Assembly: GCA_035720425.1 (NCBI GenBank)
Contig: DASTOB010000169.1
Location: 1 to 5,435, forward strand
Length of the DNA: 5,435 nucleotides
Direction: 5' to 3'
Source: DASTOB01 sp035720425
GTDB lineage: Bacteria; Chloroflexota; Limnocylindria; Limnocylindrales; CSP1-4
Every line of letters starts with the position of its first letter. Positions within the stretch are counted from its first letter, which is position 1. A model generated the notes under the pieces. It did no database searches. It saw nothing but the letters and a program-made list of their open reading frames with translations, and was not told where the DNA came from. Below, one piece after another: positions 1 through 5,381 of this stretch. The translations under genes and the position numbers were made by a program.

Positions 1-332
1 CGGCGCCGGAACTCGTCGAGCAGGTCGGCCGATGGGGTGGGGTCGACGGGCGCGGCGCTCGGTCCGCCGGTGCCGGCCGGGCCGCCGCCCGGGGCCGAGC
101 CACCCGTGGCGCCGAAGAAGACCCGACGGAGCTCCACGTAACCGGGCGGGTCGCCGATCGTCCGGCGCATCGCCTCGCCGTACACGTAGTCGAGCGCGGC
201 GTCCCAGGCGTCGCGGCCGAGGCGCTCGAGCGCCGGTCGGGCGGCCCGTTCGTCGCGGACGCCGATCAGCTCGGGCTCAGGGTGCCACGCAAAGCGGGCG
301 AGGAAGTCGGCGGGTTCGGCGTCGTCCGGCAT
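1..332 (-). CDS. N-terminal part of a possible PLP-dependent decarboxylase/aminotransferase family protein (runs off the left edge)
   Basis: The minus strand is open from an ATG at 332 down to the window edge, giving about 110 residues starting MPDDAEPADFLARFAWHPEP. An upstream in-frame stop (387-389, which is also the stop of the neighbouring lipoprotein gene) limits any extension. The translation has an acidic, helical N-terminus, then RRTIGDPPGYVELRRVFFG at about residues 56-74, then a Gly/Pro/Ala-rich linker leading to DPTPSADLLDEFR. A helix ending in Y-x-x-LRR-x-FFG, a Pro-rich linker and an LLxEFR segment resembles, from memory, the region ahead of the catalytic domain in group II PLP decarboxylase/aminotransferase-like proteins. 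The catalytic Lys and PLP motifs would lie outside the window, so the family is tentative. No strong ribosome binding site precedes the ATG. That the frame is coding is more certain than its function. Confidence 0.5.
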   Translation of the reverse strand, partial: MPDDAEPADFLARFAWHPEPELIGVRDERAARPALERLGRDAWDAALDYVYGEAMRRTIGDPPGYVELRRVFFGATGGSAPGGGPAGTGGPSAAPVDPTPSADLLDEFRR

Positions 333-386
333 GGCCGCGATGGTAGCGGTGCGCGAGGCGTCGCCGAGCCGCGCCGCGGCGTCAGG

Positions 387-929
387 TCAGTCGCAGAAGA
401 AGACCTGGCGCGGCTCGGCCGGGCCGCGGACGAGCTGGATCTCGAAGCCGCTCGACGACGTCCAGACTGCGTCGGACGCCGAGACGAGCACGAACACGCC
501 GTCGTCCTCCGGCTCCGGCAGCCGGAACGTCGACGGGTCGACGATCGGGTCCCAGAAGGAGCCCCCGACGTCGAACGTCGTCGGGGTGATCCCGCAGTGC
601 GTACCGATCAGGTAGCGGTACGCGACCCCGATCTCGATCTCCGGCGACGACACCGCCTCGACGATGAACGATCCGTCCGGCTGCTGCTCGGGGTTCCAGG
701 TTCGAACCGGCGAGGGGAGCTCACGTGCGGCGCTCGCCGCGGGAGGCAGGGTCGGTGTCGGTCGCCCGGCCTCGCCGGGCGCGCCGGGCGCCGGCGAGCC
801 CGCTGCCGCCCCGGTCGGCCCACCGGTCGGCCCTCCCGGCGGCCCATTCGAGCCGCCGTTCGGCCCCCCGCCGCATGCGGCGAGCACGAGGGCCACGAGG
901 AGAACCGCAGGAACGACGGCGCCGCGCAC
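387..929 (-). CDS. Small lipoprotein of unknown function
   Basis: With a GTG start at 929 the product has 180 residues. A hydrophobic signal segment (about residues 4-18) ends in the lipobox LAAC with Cys19, so the protein is probably lipid-anchored on the outer face of the membrane. Residues 20-70 are a Gly/Pro/Ala linker, typical of a flexible tether. The folded part, about residues 73-180, begins SPVRTWNPEQQPDGSF and contains two cysteines (112 and 179, the latter in the final residues FFCD) that could form a disulfide. I do not recognise the domain. The start is uncertain: an in-frame TTG at 965 would add 12 residues with a better basic n-region, but the GGGAGG (966-971) abuts it with no spacer. 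The gene is divergent from the membrane-protein gene at 987 and lies in the same direction as the partial gene at the left edge, 54 bases upstream of that gene's ATG. Confidence 0.72.
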   Translation of the reverse strand: MRGAVVPAVLLVALVLAACGGGPNGGSNGPPGGPTGGPTGAAAGSPAPGAPGEAGRPTPTLPPAASAARELPSPVRTWNPEQQPDGSFIVEAVSSPEIEIGVAYRYLIGTHCGITPTTFDVGGSFWDPIVDPSTFRLPEPEDDGVFVLVSASDAVWTSSSGFEIQLVRGPAEPRQVFFCD

Positions 930-986
930 GGAGCGGAGACGCGCCGCGCCCCCGTGCGGTTCCAACCTCCCGTATCGTTGGCGGCC
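930..986. promoter_or_regulatory. Divergent intergenic promoter region
   Basis: This short gap separates the lipoprotein gene (minus) from the first plus-strand gene, so it should hold both promoters. TATCGT at 973-978 is the best -10-like hexamer for the plus strand. It lies only 8 bases from the GTG at 987, which would fit a leaderless or near-leaderless transcript. No convincing -35 is visible. GGGAGG on the minus strand (966-971) is a good Shine-Dalgarno sequence but is not well spaced from any start codon. Assignment rests on position and is weak. Confidence 0.3.
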
Positions 987-1487
987 GTGACCGACCAACC
1001 GAGCCAGCCGCCCGCCGCCGAGCCACCGCACGCCGCCGCGCCGCCTCACCTCGCTGCGCCGCCCCCCGCGGCGTCGCCGACCCCCGCGCCGCCAGGCGTC
1101 CAGTACAAGGGCGAACCGCTCGACCCGGAGCGTGGCCCCGGCCTCGGCTGCTTCCGCTTCCAGGTCGCGGTCCTCGCCGTGCTTGTCGTCCTCACCCCGC
1201 TCACCGTCGCGTGGCGCTGGCCGGAGTGGGTGAGCGCCGCGCTCCTGTTCGCGGTGATCGTGCTCCTGCTCGTCGCCGGCCAGACGATCATCTTCCTGCT
1301 TCGGCTCGTGGCGGCAGACCGACGGGCAGCCGGTCGGCGGCGACCGCTGGCGAGTCGGACGAAGACGGTCGGCGAACTCGAGGACGAGCGAGCCGACCTC
1401 GCGGCGGACCCATCCGTCGAACGAGCAGATGACGAGGCGGCACCTCCCGAACGAGCGTCGGACGACTCGGGGCCCGTGCGACAATAG
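987..1487 (+). CDS. Two-helix membrane protein with Pro/Ala-rich N-terminus, unknown function
   Basis: This encodes 166 residues from GTG at 987. The first 36 or so residues are a disordered Pro/Ala stretch, followed by a motif-like block (YKGEPLDPERGPGLGCFRFQ, residues 40-59). Two hydrophobic helices follow at about 57-77 and 82-106, joined by the short WRWPEW turn, so it is probably a helical hairpin in the inner membrane. Residues 109-166 are charged, first basic (DRRAAGRRR) and then acidic, consistent with a cytoplasmic tail. I do not recognise a named family. The reading frame stays open upstream to about 282, but that part lies antisense to the lipoprotein gene and has the Arg-rich composition of a shadow frame, so the GTG just after the promoter gap was chosen. 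The next gene starts 40 bases downstream. Confidence 0.7.
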   Translation: MTDQPSQPPAAEPPHAAAPPHLAAPPPAASPTPAPPGVQYKGEPLDPERGPGLGCFRFQVAVLAVLVVLTPLTVAWRWPEWVSAALLFAVIVLLLVAGQTIIFLLRLVAADRRAAGRRRPLASRTKTVGELEDERADLAADPSVERADDEAAPPERASDDSGPVRQ

Positions 1488-1527
1488 CCACCCCGCAAGC
1501 GCCCGATCCGCTGGAGTGCCCGCACCC

Positions 1528-1854
1528 GTGCCCGTGCTCGCCACGTACTTCTCCGTTCGCCGCGGCCGCGACCCGTTCTTCAAATTCTTCATGCGCACCG
1601 TGTTCCCGCGCCAGGTCCGCGACTACGAGGAGAAGTTCGGGATCCGGTTCATCGGCTGGTACAACGTGGCCCACGGCTGGGACTTCGACAACGTGATCCT
1701 GCTGGAACTGCCGGACTACGCCACACTGGACCGGCTCGAAGCGGACGAGTCGACGCGCGTGCTGGGTCACCGCGCCGGCGAGTGGCTCTTCGAGCGTCAT
1801 CATTCGATGTTCCTCCGCGAGCGGATGGGACCCGACCTCGAGTACCACGGCTGA
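1528..1854 (+). CDS. Conserved-looking 108-residue soluble protein, unknown function
   Basis: The product starts VPVLATYFSVRRGRDPFFKF and ends GPDLEYHG. It is rich in aromatic residues and compact, with the alternation LATYFSV / IRFIGWYNVAHGWDFDNVILLEL / helices around residues 62-80, followed by WLFERHHSMFLRER. A beta strand, helix, strand pattern of about 100 residues is what a dimeric alpha/beta-barrel (ferredoxin-like) protein looks like, but this is only a fold guess. The many Trp, His, Tyr and Asp residues (GWYNVAHGWDFDN, residues 43-55) could line a ligand pocket. The GTG at 1528 is preferred because GGAG lies at 1513-1516 and the protein then begins directly with a strand; GTG at 1516 and GTG at 1534 are also in frame. 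It is followed after 14 bases by the acidic-protein gene. Confidence 0.72.
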   Translation: MPVLATYFSVRRGRDPFFKFFMRTVFPRQVRDYEEKFGIRFIGWYNVAHGWDFDNVILLELPDYATLDRLEADESTRVLGHRAGEWLFERHHSMFLRERMGPDLEYHG

Positions 1855-1855
1855 A

Positions 1856-1861
1856 GGGAGG
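1856..1861 (+). promoter_or_regulatory. Ribosome binding site GGGAGG
   Basis: GGGAGG lies 7 bases ahead of the ATG at 1869 and just after the stop of the previous gene. It fixes the start of the acidic-protein gene and rejects the longer frame open from 1782. It is the clearest Shine-Dalgarno sequence in the plus-strand operon. Confidence 0.8.
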
Positions 1862-1868
1862 CGACGCG

Positions 1869-2831
1869 ATGGACACGAGCCGCAACGACCTGCTCGGTGA
1901 GCTCGCGGCCGATGCCGCCCTCGAACGGAGCGACTTCCTCGTCCAGTCGACGGAGCAGCTCCGTCGCTTCCTCGACGCCAACCGGGGCCGGATCGCGGAG
2001 CTCGGCGGCCTGACCCTCATCGACGACGACCCGGACTACCTGTCGATCGCGCCGGACCTCACGTTCCGCAGTCGGAGCCGCTATCAGGACGAGACGTCGG
2101 GCGAGTGGGTGAGCGAGACCGAGGTGATCGAGAGCGCCGGCGAGCTCGTCGAGCTGTACAACCCGGCCGAGATCTACAGCGCCTTCGCCGACGCCGCGCG
2201 CGAAGCGGCCGGACTGCCGGAGGCGCCCGACGCCGCCGAGGGCCTGCTCGAGGCGGCCGGGATCTCGCCGGAGGAGGCCGTGCCGACCGGGCCGGATCCA
2301 TACGCCGCGGCGGCCGACGAGTGGGCCGCGACCCAGACGCCAGCGCTCGAGGCGGAGGACGACGACGAAGCGGCCGCTCGCCGCCTCTACGACCTCGCGC
2401 TCGAGTACCAGGAGCGGAGCCAGCGGAGCGAGGCCCACCTGCTCGGCCAGTTCGAGTCCGCCTCGGCGAACCTCGCCGATCGGCTGGGCGACCTGATCGT
2501 CGTCGACGACGACGACGAGCGCCTCCTCCTCACGGCCGACGGCACGTTCCGCGCGGAGGTCGTCCCGGAGGACGCCGACGGCGAGTGGCGCACGCTCGCC
2601 ACGCCGGAGGAGCTCGTCGAGTACTACGACCCCACGGACGTGTTCGGCGACCTGGCCGACGCGCTCGCGGAGGCGTGGCCGTCGGTCTCGCCGGAGACCG
2701 CCGCGGCGGCGACCGACGAGGGCGGGGCGGCCGATGACGGGGCCGACGAGGCCGACGACGACGAGGCCGACGGGGACGACGACGACGAGGCCGACGAGGC
2801 GAACGGCACGGGAGCCCGCCCCGGCGCGTGA
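1869..2831 (+). CDS. Acidic protein with a tandemly duplicated domain and Asp/Glu-rich tail, unknown function
   Basis: This encodes 320 residues with no signal peptide or membrane segment, so it is probably cytoplasmic. Two copies of one domain are visible. Copy A covers about residues 23-117 and copy B about 189-275. Both run: a helix, a strand followed by an Asp cluster (LTLIDDDPDYLSI in A, LIVVDDDDERLLL in B), TFR, GEW, then ELVExYxP and a helix containing ADAxxEA. The linker (118-170) and the C-terminal tail are strongly acidic; 18 of residues 283-310 are Asp or Glu. I do not recognise the domain. The start follows GGGAGG at 1856-1861. The stop overlaps the start of the PyrK-like gene by 4 bases (GTGA), so the two are probably translated together. 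A role as a chaperone, regulator or subunit for the PyrK/PyrD-like enzyme is possible but is inferred only from position and charge. Confidence 0.82.
   Translation: MDTSRNDLLGELAADAALERSDFLVQSTEQLRRFLDANRGRIAELGGLTLIDDDPDYLSIAPDLTFRSRSRYQDETSGEWVSETEVIESAGELVELYNPAEIYSAFADAAREAAGLPEAPDAAEGLLEAAGISPEEAVPTGPDPYAAAADEWAATQTPALEAEDDDEAAARRLYDLALEYQERSQRSEAHLLGQFESASANLADRLGDLIVVDDDDERLLLTADGTFRAEVVPEDADGEWRTLATPEELVEYYDPTDVFGDLADALAEAWPSVSPETAAAATDEGGAADDGADEADDDEADGDDDDEADEANGTGARPGA
2742..2798 (+). repeat. In-frame low-complexity GAC/GAG/GCC repeat coding the acidic tail
   Basis: Nineteen consecutive codons are almost all GCC, GAC or GAG, built from GCCGACGAG-like units with runs of GAC. They encode Asp, Glu and Ala only, apart from one Gly. 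Such a tract can change length by slippage, so tail length may vary between relatives. Confidence 0.75.
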
Positions 2832-3679
2832 CCACGCTCGTCGCGGAGGCGGAGCTCGTCGAGAGCCGCGCCATCCTCCCCGGGCAGTGGATCGGCTCGT
2901 TCCACGCGCCTCATGTCGCGAGCGGCGCGCGCGCCGGCCAGTTCGTCCACCTCCGCGGCCCGGATCCCGCGACGGAGCTGCTCCGTCGGTCGGTACCGCT
3001 CAACACGGCCGATCCGTCGACCGGCATCGTCACGCTCCACGTGCGGAGCGGCGCGATCGGTCGGCTGCGGGTCGGCGATCGGGCGGGGCTCGTCGGCCCG
3101 TTCGGACGGCCGTTCGAGGTCGACCCGCGCAGCCGGCACCTGCTTCTCATCGCTGCCGGCCTCGGCATCGCCGCGCTGCGCATGCTCGCCGACGAGGCGG
3201 TCCGCGACGGCCGGCAGGTCACGCTCCTGTTCGGCGCCCCATCGGCCCGCGACGTCTACCCGTCGAGCCTCCTGCCCGACGAAGTCGAGTACGTCGTCGC
3301 CACCGCCGACGGCTCCCTCGGGCATCACGGATCGGTGACGGACCTCGTGCCCGCCTTCGAGGCGTGGGCGGACCAGGCGTTCGCCGCCGGCCCCACGCCC
3401 CTCCTGGCGGAGCTGGCCCGACACGCCGCCGGCCGGCGCGAGCGGATGGGAGTCGCCCACCTGGGTCGCAAGCGGGGTGGGGGACGCCCGGAGCCGTCCG
3501 GTTCCGCGACCGCCCGGCGCAAGGCCTTCCTCCAGGTCGCCCTCGATCAGCCGGTGGGCTGCGCGGCGGCGACCTGCCTCGGCTGCGCCGCGCTCGGCGT
3601 CGGCGGGGTGCCGCTTCGGACGTGTCGGGAGGGGCCCGTCTTCGCCGCCGGCGAGCTCGACTGGGACGCCGCCTCGTGA
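2828..3679 (+). CDS. pyrK: PyrK-like dihydroorotate dehydrogenase electron-transfer subunit (FAD, 2Fe-2S), divergent
   Basis: This encodes 283 residues from GTG at 2828. In known class 1B enzymes this subunit carries FAD and a 2Fe-2S cluster and passes electrons from the PyrD FMN to NAD+. The domain order fits: a flavin-binding barrel with GQFVHLR (38-43) and the FAD motif RRSVPLN (53-59), GPFGRPF (90-96), a nucleotide-binding segment LLLIAAGLGIAALRML (105-120), AGPTPLL (187-193), and a C-terminal cluster domain with Cys245, 250, 253 and 266 (C-x4-C-x2-C-x12-C) followed by REGPVF. Oddities: the usual GGG-x-G-x-A-P-L type motif is degraded to AAGLGIAAL, and a basic Gly/Arg-rich insertion (about residues 203-232) separates the NAD part from the cluster domain. 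It starts inside the stop of the acidic-protein gene and its own stop overlaps pyrD, both by GTGA. Membership in the PyrK/ferredoxin-reductase family is firm; the exact substrate is less so. Confidence 0.82.
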   Translation: MTTLVAEAELVESRAILPGQWIGSFHAPHVASGARAGQFVHLRGPDPATELLRRSVPLNTADPSTGIVTLHVRSGAIGRLRVGDRAGLVGPFGRPFEVDPRSRHLLLIAAGLGIAALRMLADEAVRDGRQVTLLFGAPSARDVYPSSLLPDEVEYVVATADGSLGHHGSVTDLVPAFEAWADQAFAAGPTPLLAELARHAAGRRERMGVAHLGRKRGGGRPEPSGSATARRKAFLQVALDQPVGCAAATCLGCAALGVGGVPLRTCREGPVFAAGELDWDAAS

Positions 3680-4776
3680 AGGCGAAGAAGCGGGTCGTGA
3701 CGGCTGGTCCGCAGACACCCACGCGCCGAACGCCGACGGTCCGGCGGGTCAAGTCGGCGATCGTGCCCGCCGTTCGGCGCTCGCCGGTGCCTGGCGTCCG
3801 GGCCACGCAGGCCACCGGGCCGGCCGGACCCGCCACGGCCGGCGGGATCGGCAAGGGCGATCCGGATCGAGCCGCCGGCCCGTCGGTCGATCTCGCGGTC
3901 GACCTCGGTCGCGGCCTCGTCCTCGCCAATCCGCTCGTCGCCGCGTCCGGGCCGTTCGGCTTCGGGGTCGAGGTCGCCGACTCCGTCGACCTCGGTCGCC
4001 TTGGAGCGATCGTCACGCGAGGGACGACGATGCGTGCGCGCGCCGGAGCGCCCCCGCCCCGGATGACCGCGACCGCGTCGGGCATCGTGCACAACCTCGG
4101 GTTCCAGAACCCCGGTGTCGACGCGGTCATCGCGAAGCACGAGCCGACGTGGGGGTCGTGGTCCGTGCCGGTCGTCGTCAATGTGTGCGGCGAGGCGGCC
4201 GGCGAGTTCGTCGAGGTCGTCCGGCGGCTCGAGGGCCTCGCCGGGGTCGCCGCCGTCGAGCTCAACCTCGGCTGCCCGAACGCGGCACGCGGCGGCACCC
4301 CGTTCACCGTCGATCCGGATGCGGCGGCGTTCCTTGTGGGAGCGGTCCGCCGGACATGGGATCGGTGCCTGATCGCCAAGCTGTCGCCGGGTGCGTCGGA
4401 CATTCGGTCGGTGGCGCGGGCGGTCGTCTCCGCCGGCGCGGATGCGCTCTCGGCGATCGGCGGCGTGGCGGCGCTCGCCGTCGGCGGACCGGGCGCCGGA
4501 GCGGTATTGACCGGGCCGGCGATCCACCCGGTCGCAGTGCGCGTCGTGAGTGAGGTCGCCGGCGCGGTCGGTGTCCCCGTCGTCGCGTACGGCGGGGTGG
4601 CGTCGGTCGACGACGTGCTCGACTTCCTCGCCGTCGGCGCGGTCGCCGTGGGCGTGGGCACCGCGGCGCTCGCCGATCCGTCGTTGCCGGTGCGCCTCGC
4701 CGGGGAGCTCGAGGAGGTGGTCGCGGCGCGCGGCCTCGCCTCGTATCGCGACCTGGTCCGAACGGGCCGTCGGTGA
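3676..4776 (+). CDS. pyrD: PyrD-like dihydroorotate dehydrogenase catalytic subunit (class 1B type), divergent
   Basis: This encodes 366 residues from GTG at 3676. Class 1B PyrD is an FMN barrel that oxidises dihydroorotate to orotate in pyrimidine synthesis and works with PyrK, encoded just upstream. Landmarks: NPLVAASGPFGFG (85-97), GAIVTRGTT (110-118), PPPRM (127-130), GFQNPG (142-147), VNV-x-G (168-172), ELNLGCPN (195-202) with the class 1 catalytic Cys200, AKLSP (234-238), TGPAIHPVAVR (279-289), YGGV (305-308) and AVGVGTA (324-330). Several substrate-site residues differ: Arg115 replaces the usual Lys, His139-Asn140 sits where the Asn of the NxxGLQN block is expected, and IGG (261-263) replaces the usual INT. 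Residues 1-70 form a basic, disordered tail (14 Lys/Arg, 2 acidic) absent from ordinary PyrD, whose usual length is about 300-310. In-frame GTGs at 3763 and 3787 are shorter alternatives. Function could be canonical or a related flavin reaction. Confidence 0.82.
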   Translation: MKAKKRVVTAGPQTPTRRTPTVRRVKSAIVPAVRRSPVPGVRATQATGPAGPATAGGIGKGDPDRAAGPSVDLAVDLGRGLVLANPLVAASGPFGFGVEVADSVDLGRLGAIVTRGTTMRARAGAPPPRMTATASGIVHNLGFQNPGVDAVIAKHEPTWGSWSVPVVVNVCGEAAGEFVEVVRRLEGLAGVAAVELNLGCPNAARGGTPFTVDPDAAAFLVGAVRRTWDRCLIAKLSPGASDIRSVARAVVSAGADALSAIGGVAALAVGGPGAGAVLTGPAIHPVAVRVVSEVAGAVGVPVVAYGGVASVDDVLDFLAVGAVAVGVGTAALADPSLPVRLAGELEEVVAARGLASYRDLVRTGRR

Positions 4777-5099
4777 GCCGGCGCCTGCCGATGCTCGTGG
4801 CCGCCCTCGCGCTGGCCGCCGTGGCGGTCGCGCTGCTCGGGCGGCCGGGTGGCGCCCTCGAGGTCGAGGAGGGCGTGATCGTCTCCGTCGACGCGGCCGG
4901 CCTGGCCGACGTCCGGGGCTTCACGCTCCGGACGGCCGACGCGCGGACGCTCACCTTCCGGATCGATGCGCTCGAGAACGCGGTCGACTTCCCGCCGAGC
5001 CACCTGATCGAGCACCAGGCGACTGCCCAGGCGGTGCTCGTGTCGTATCGGCTGGACGGTGAGGCGCTCGTCGCCGTCCGCATCGAGGACGCGCCGTGA
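4773..5099 (+). CDS. Small exported or membrane-anchored protein, unknown function
   Basis: This encodes 108 residues from GTG at 4773, which overlaps the pyrD stop by GTGA. The N-terminus (MSRRLP then a hydrophobic run to about residue 23) is a signal peptide or membrane anchor without a lipobox Cys. The remainder, about residues 30-108, reads as short beta strands: GVIVSVDAAGLADVRGFTLR, then RTLTFRID, then the motif-like block LENAVDFPPSHLIEHQATAQ (68-87), then VLVSYR and ALVAVRIEDA. A small beta-barrel (OB-like) domain outside the membrane is a reasonable guess from the strand pattern; I do not recognise a named family. It has no good Shine-Dalgarno sequence, so translation probably depends on coupling to pyrD. 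It is the last gene of the operon. Confidence 0.75.
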   Translation: MSRRLPMLVAALALAAVAVALLGRPGGALEVEEGVIVSVDAAGLADVRGFTLRTADARTLTFRIDALENAVDFPPSHLIEHQATAQAVLVSYRLDGEALVAVRIEDAP

Positions 5100-5150
5100 A
5101 CCCTCCCGGGCGGCGAGCCGCGGTCGCGCGAGGTGCGGTACGGCCGCAGA

Positions 5151-5167
5151 TGACGATCACGTCGTCA
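5151..5167. repeat. Dyad repeat copy 1
   Basis: The sequence TGACGATCACGTCGTCA has 7-base arms around a 3-base centre, with one T/G position that would pair as U-G in RNA. It lies 51 bases after the last operon gene and is followed at once by GTTTT (5168-5172), so this copy could serve as a weak intrinsic terminator for the plus-strand operon. A protein-binding site is the alternative. Confidence 0.75.
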
Positions 5168-5222
5168 GTTTTCGGGCTACGCGACTGGTTGTCCGCCGTA
5201 ACGCAGGGCTAATCGCGACCCG

Positions 5223-5239
5223 TGACGACCACGTCGTCA
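5223..5239. repeat. Dyad repeat copy 2
   Basis: The sequence TGACGACCACGTCGTCA is a perfect 7-3-7 dyad, and the arms extend to 8 bases with flanking G and C (5222-5240). It begins 72 bases after copy 1 begins. There is no T-run on either side, so terminator function is less likely for this copy. Confidence 0.78.
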
Positions 5240-5253
5240 CCTCGGCGCGTCGT

Positions 5254-5278
5254 GGCCGATAGCGCGCCCTTATCGGCC
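5254..5278. repeat. Perfect 8-base inverted repeat, GGCCGATA/TATCGGCC
   Basis: The arms GGCCGATA (5254-5261) and TATCGGCC (5271-5278) are exact reverse complements around a 9-base loop (GCGCGCCCT). It sits between dyad copies 2 and 3 and is unrelated to them in sequence. It could form an RNA hairpin, for example part of a bidirectional terminator, or be a dimeric protein site. No T-run follows. Confidence 0.6.
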
Positions 5279-5315
5279 GCCCCGGCCGTCTCTCTGGCGT
5301 CCCGTGCGCCCAGGG

Positions 5316-5332
5316 TGACGATGACGTCGTCA
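5316..5332. repeat. Dyad repeat copy 3
   Basis: The sequence TGACGATGACGTCGTCA shares 16 of 17 bases with copy 1 and 15 of 17 with copy 2. Flanking GG and CC extend the arms to 9 bases (5314-5334) with the same single T/G position as copy 1. It begins 93 bases after copy 2 begins and ends 49 bases short of the stop of the convergent gene. Confidence 0.77.
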
Positions 5333-5381
5333 CCGCGCCGGTCAGCGGGTCGTCCGGGCATCGCAGGCGCCGTACCTCAGG

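Larger units (their letters stand above)
5100..5381. other. Intergenic region between convergent genes, carrying repeated dyads
   Basis: No convincing gene lies in these 282 bases. The open frames present on the plus strand (5059-5262, 5222-5431) cross the neighbouring genes or the dyads and have Arg/Ser-rich shadow composition. The region is noticeably less GC-rich around 5160-5215. It holds three near-identical dyads and one further inverted repeat, listed separately. A weak 5-base stem, TGCGG/CCGCA (5134-5148), lies just before the first dyad. Confidence 0.7.

Noticed and set aside
282..986. Upstream open extension of the two-helix membrane protein frame
   Set aside because: It is antisense to the lipoprotein gene, is Arg/Asp-rich shadow translation, and the membrane protein has a natural GTG start at 987.
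930..1598. Minus-strand extension upstream of the lipoprotein
   Set aside because: The signal peptide and lipobox start near 929; the longer frame is antisense to two plus-strand genes and would bury the signal segment internally.
2742..2798. Tandem DNA repeat as a regulatory or recombination element
   Set aside because: It stays in frame and encodes an Asp/Glu/Ala tail, so it is adequately explained as low-complexity coding sequence.
2734..3675. Long in-frame extension upstream of pyrD
   Set aside because: It overlaps nearly all of pyrK in another frame and is almost entirely Arg/Pro/Ala; the GTG at 3676 inside the pyrK stop is the sensible start.
3219..5015. Open minus-strand frame of 598 codons
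   Set aside because: It is antisense to pyrK, pyrD and the exported-protein gene, with Thr/Arg/Pro/Ala-rich composition typical of a high-GC shadow frame.
5151..5332. CRISPR array
   Set aside because: Repeats are only 17 bases and strongly palindromic, the spacers are unequal (55 and 76 bases), there are just three copies and no cas gene is present.
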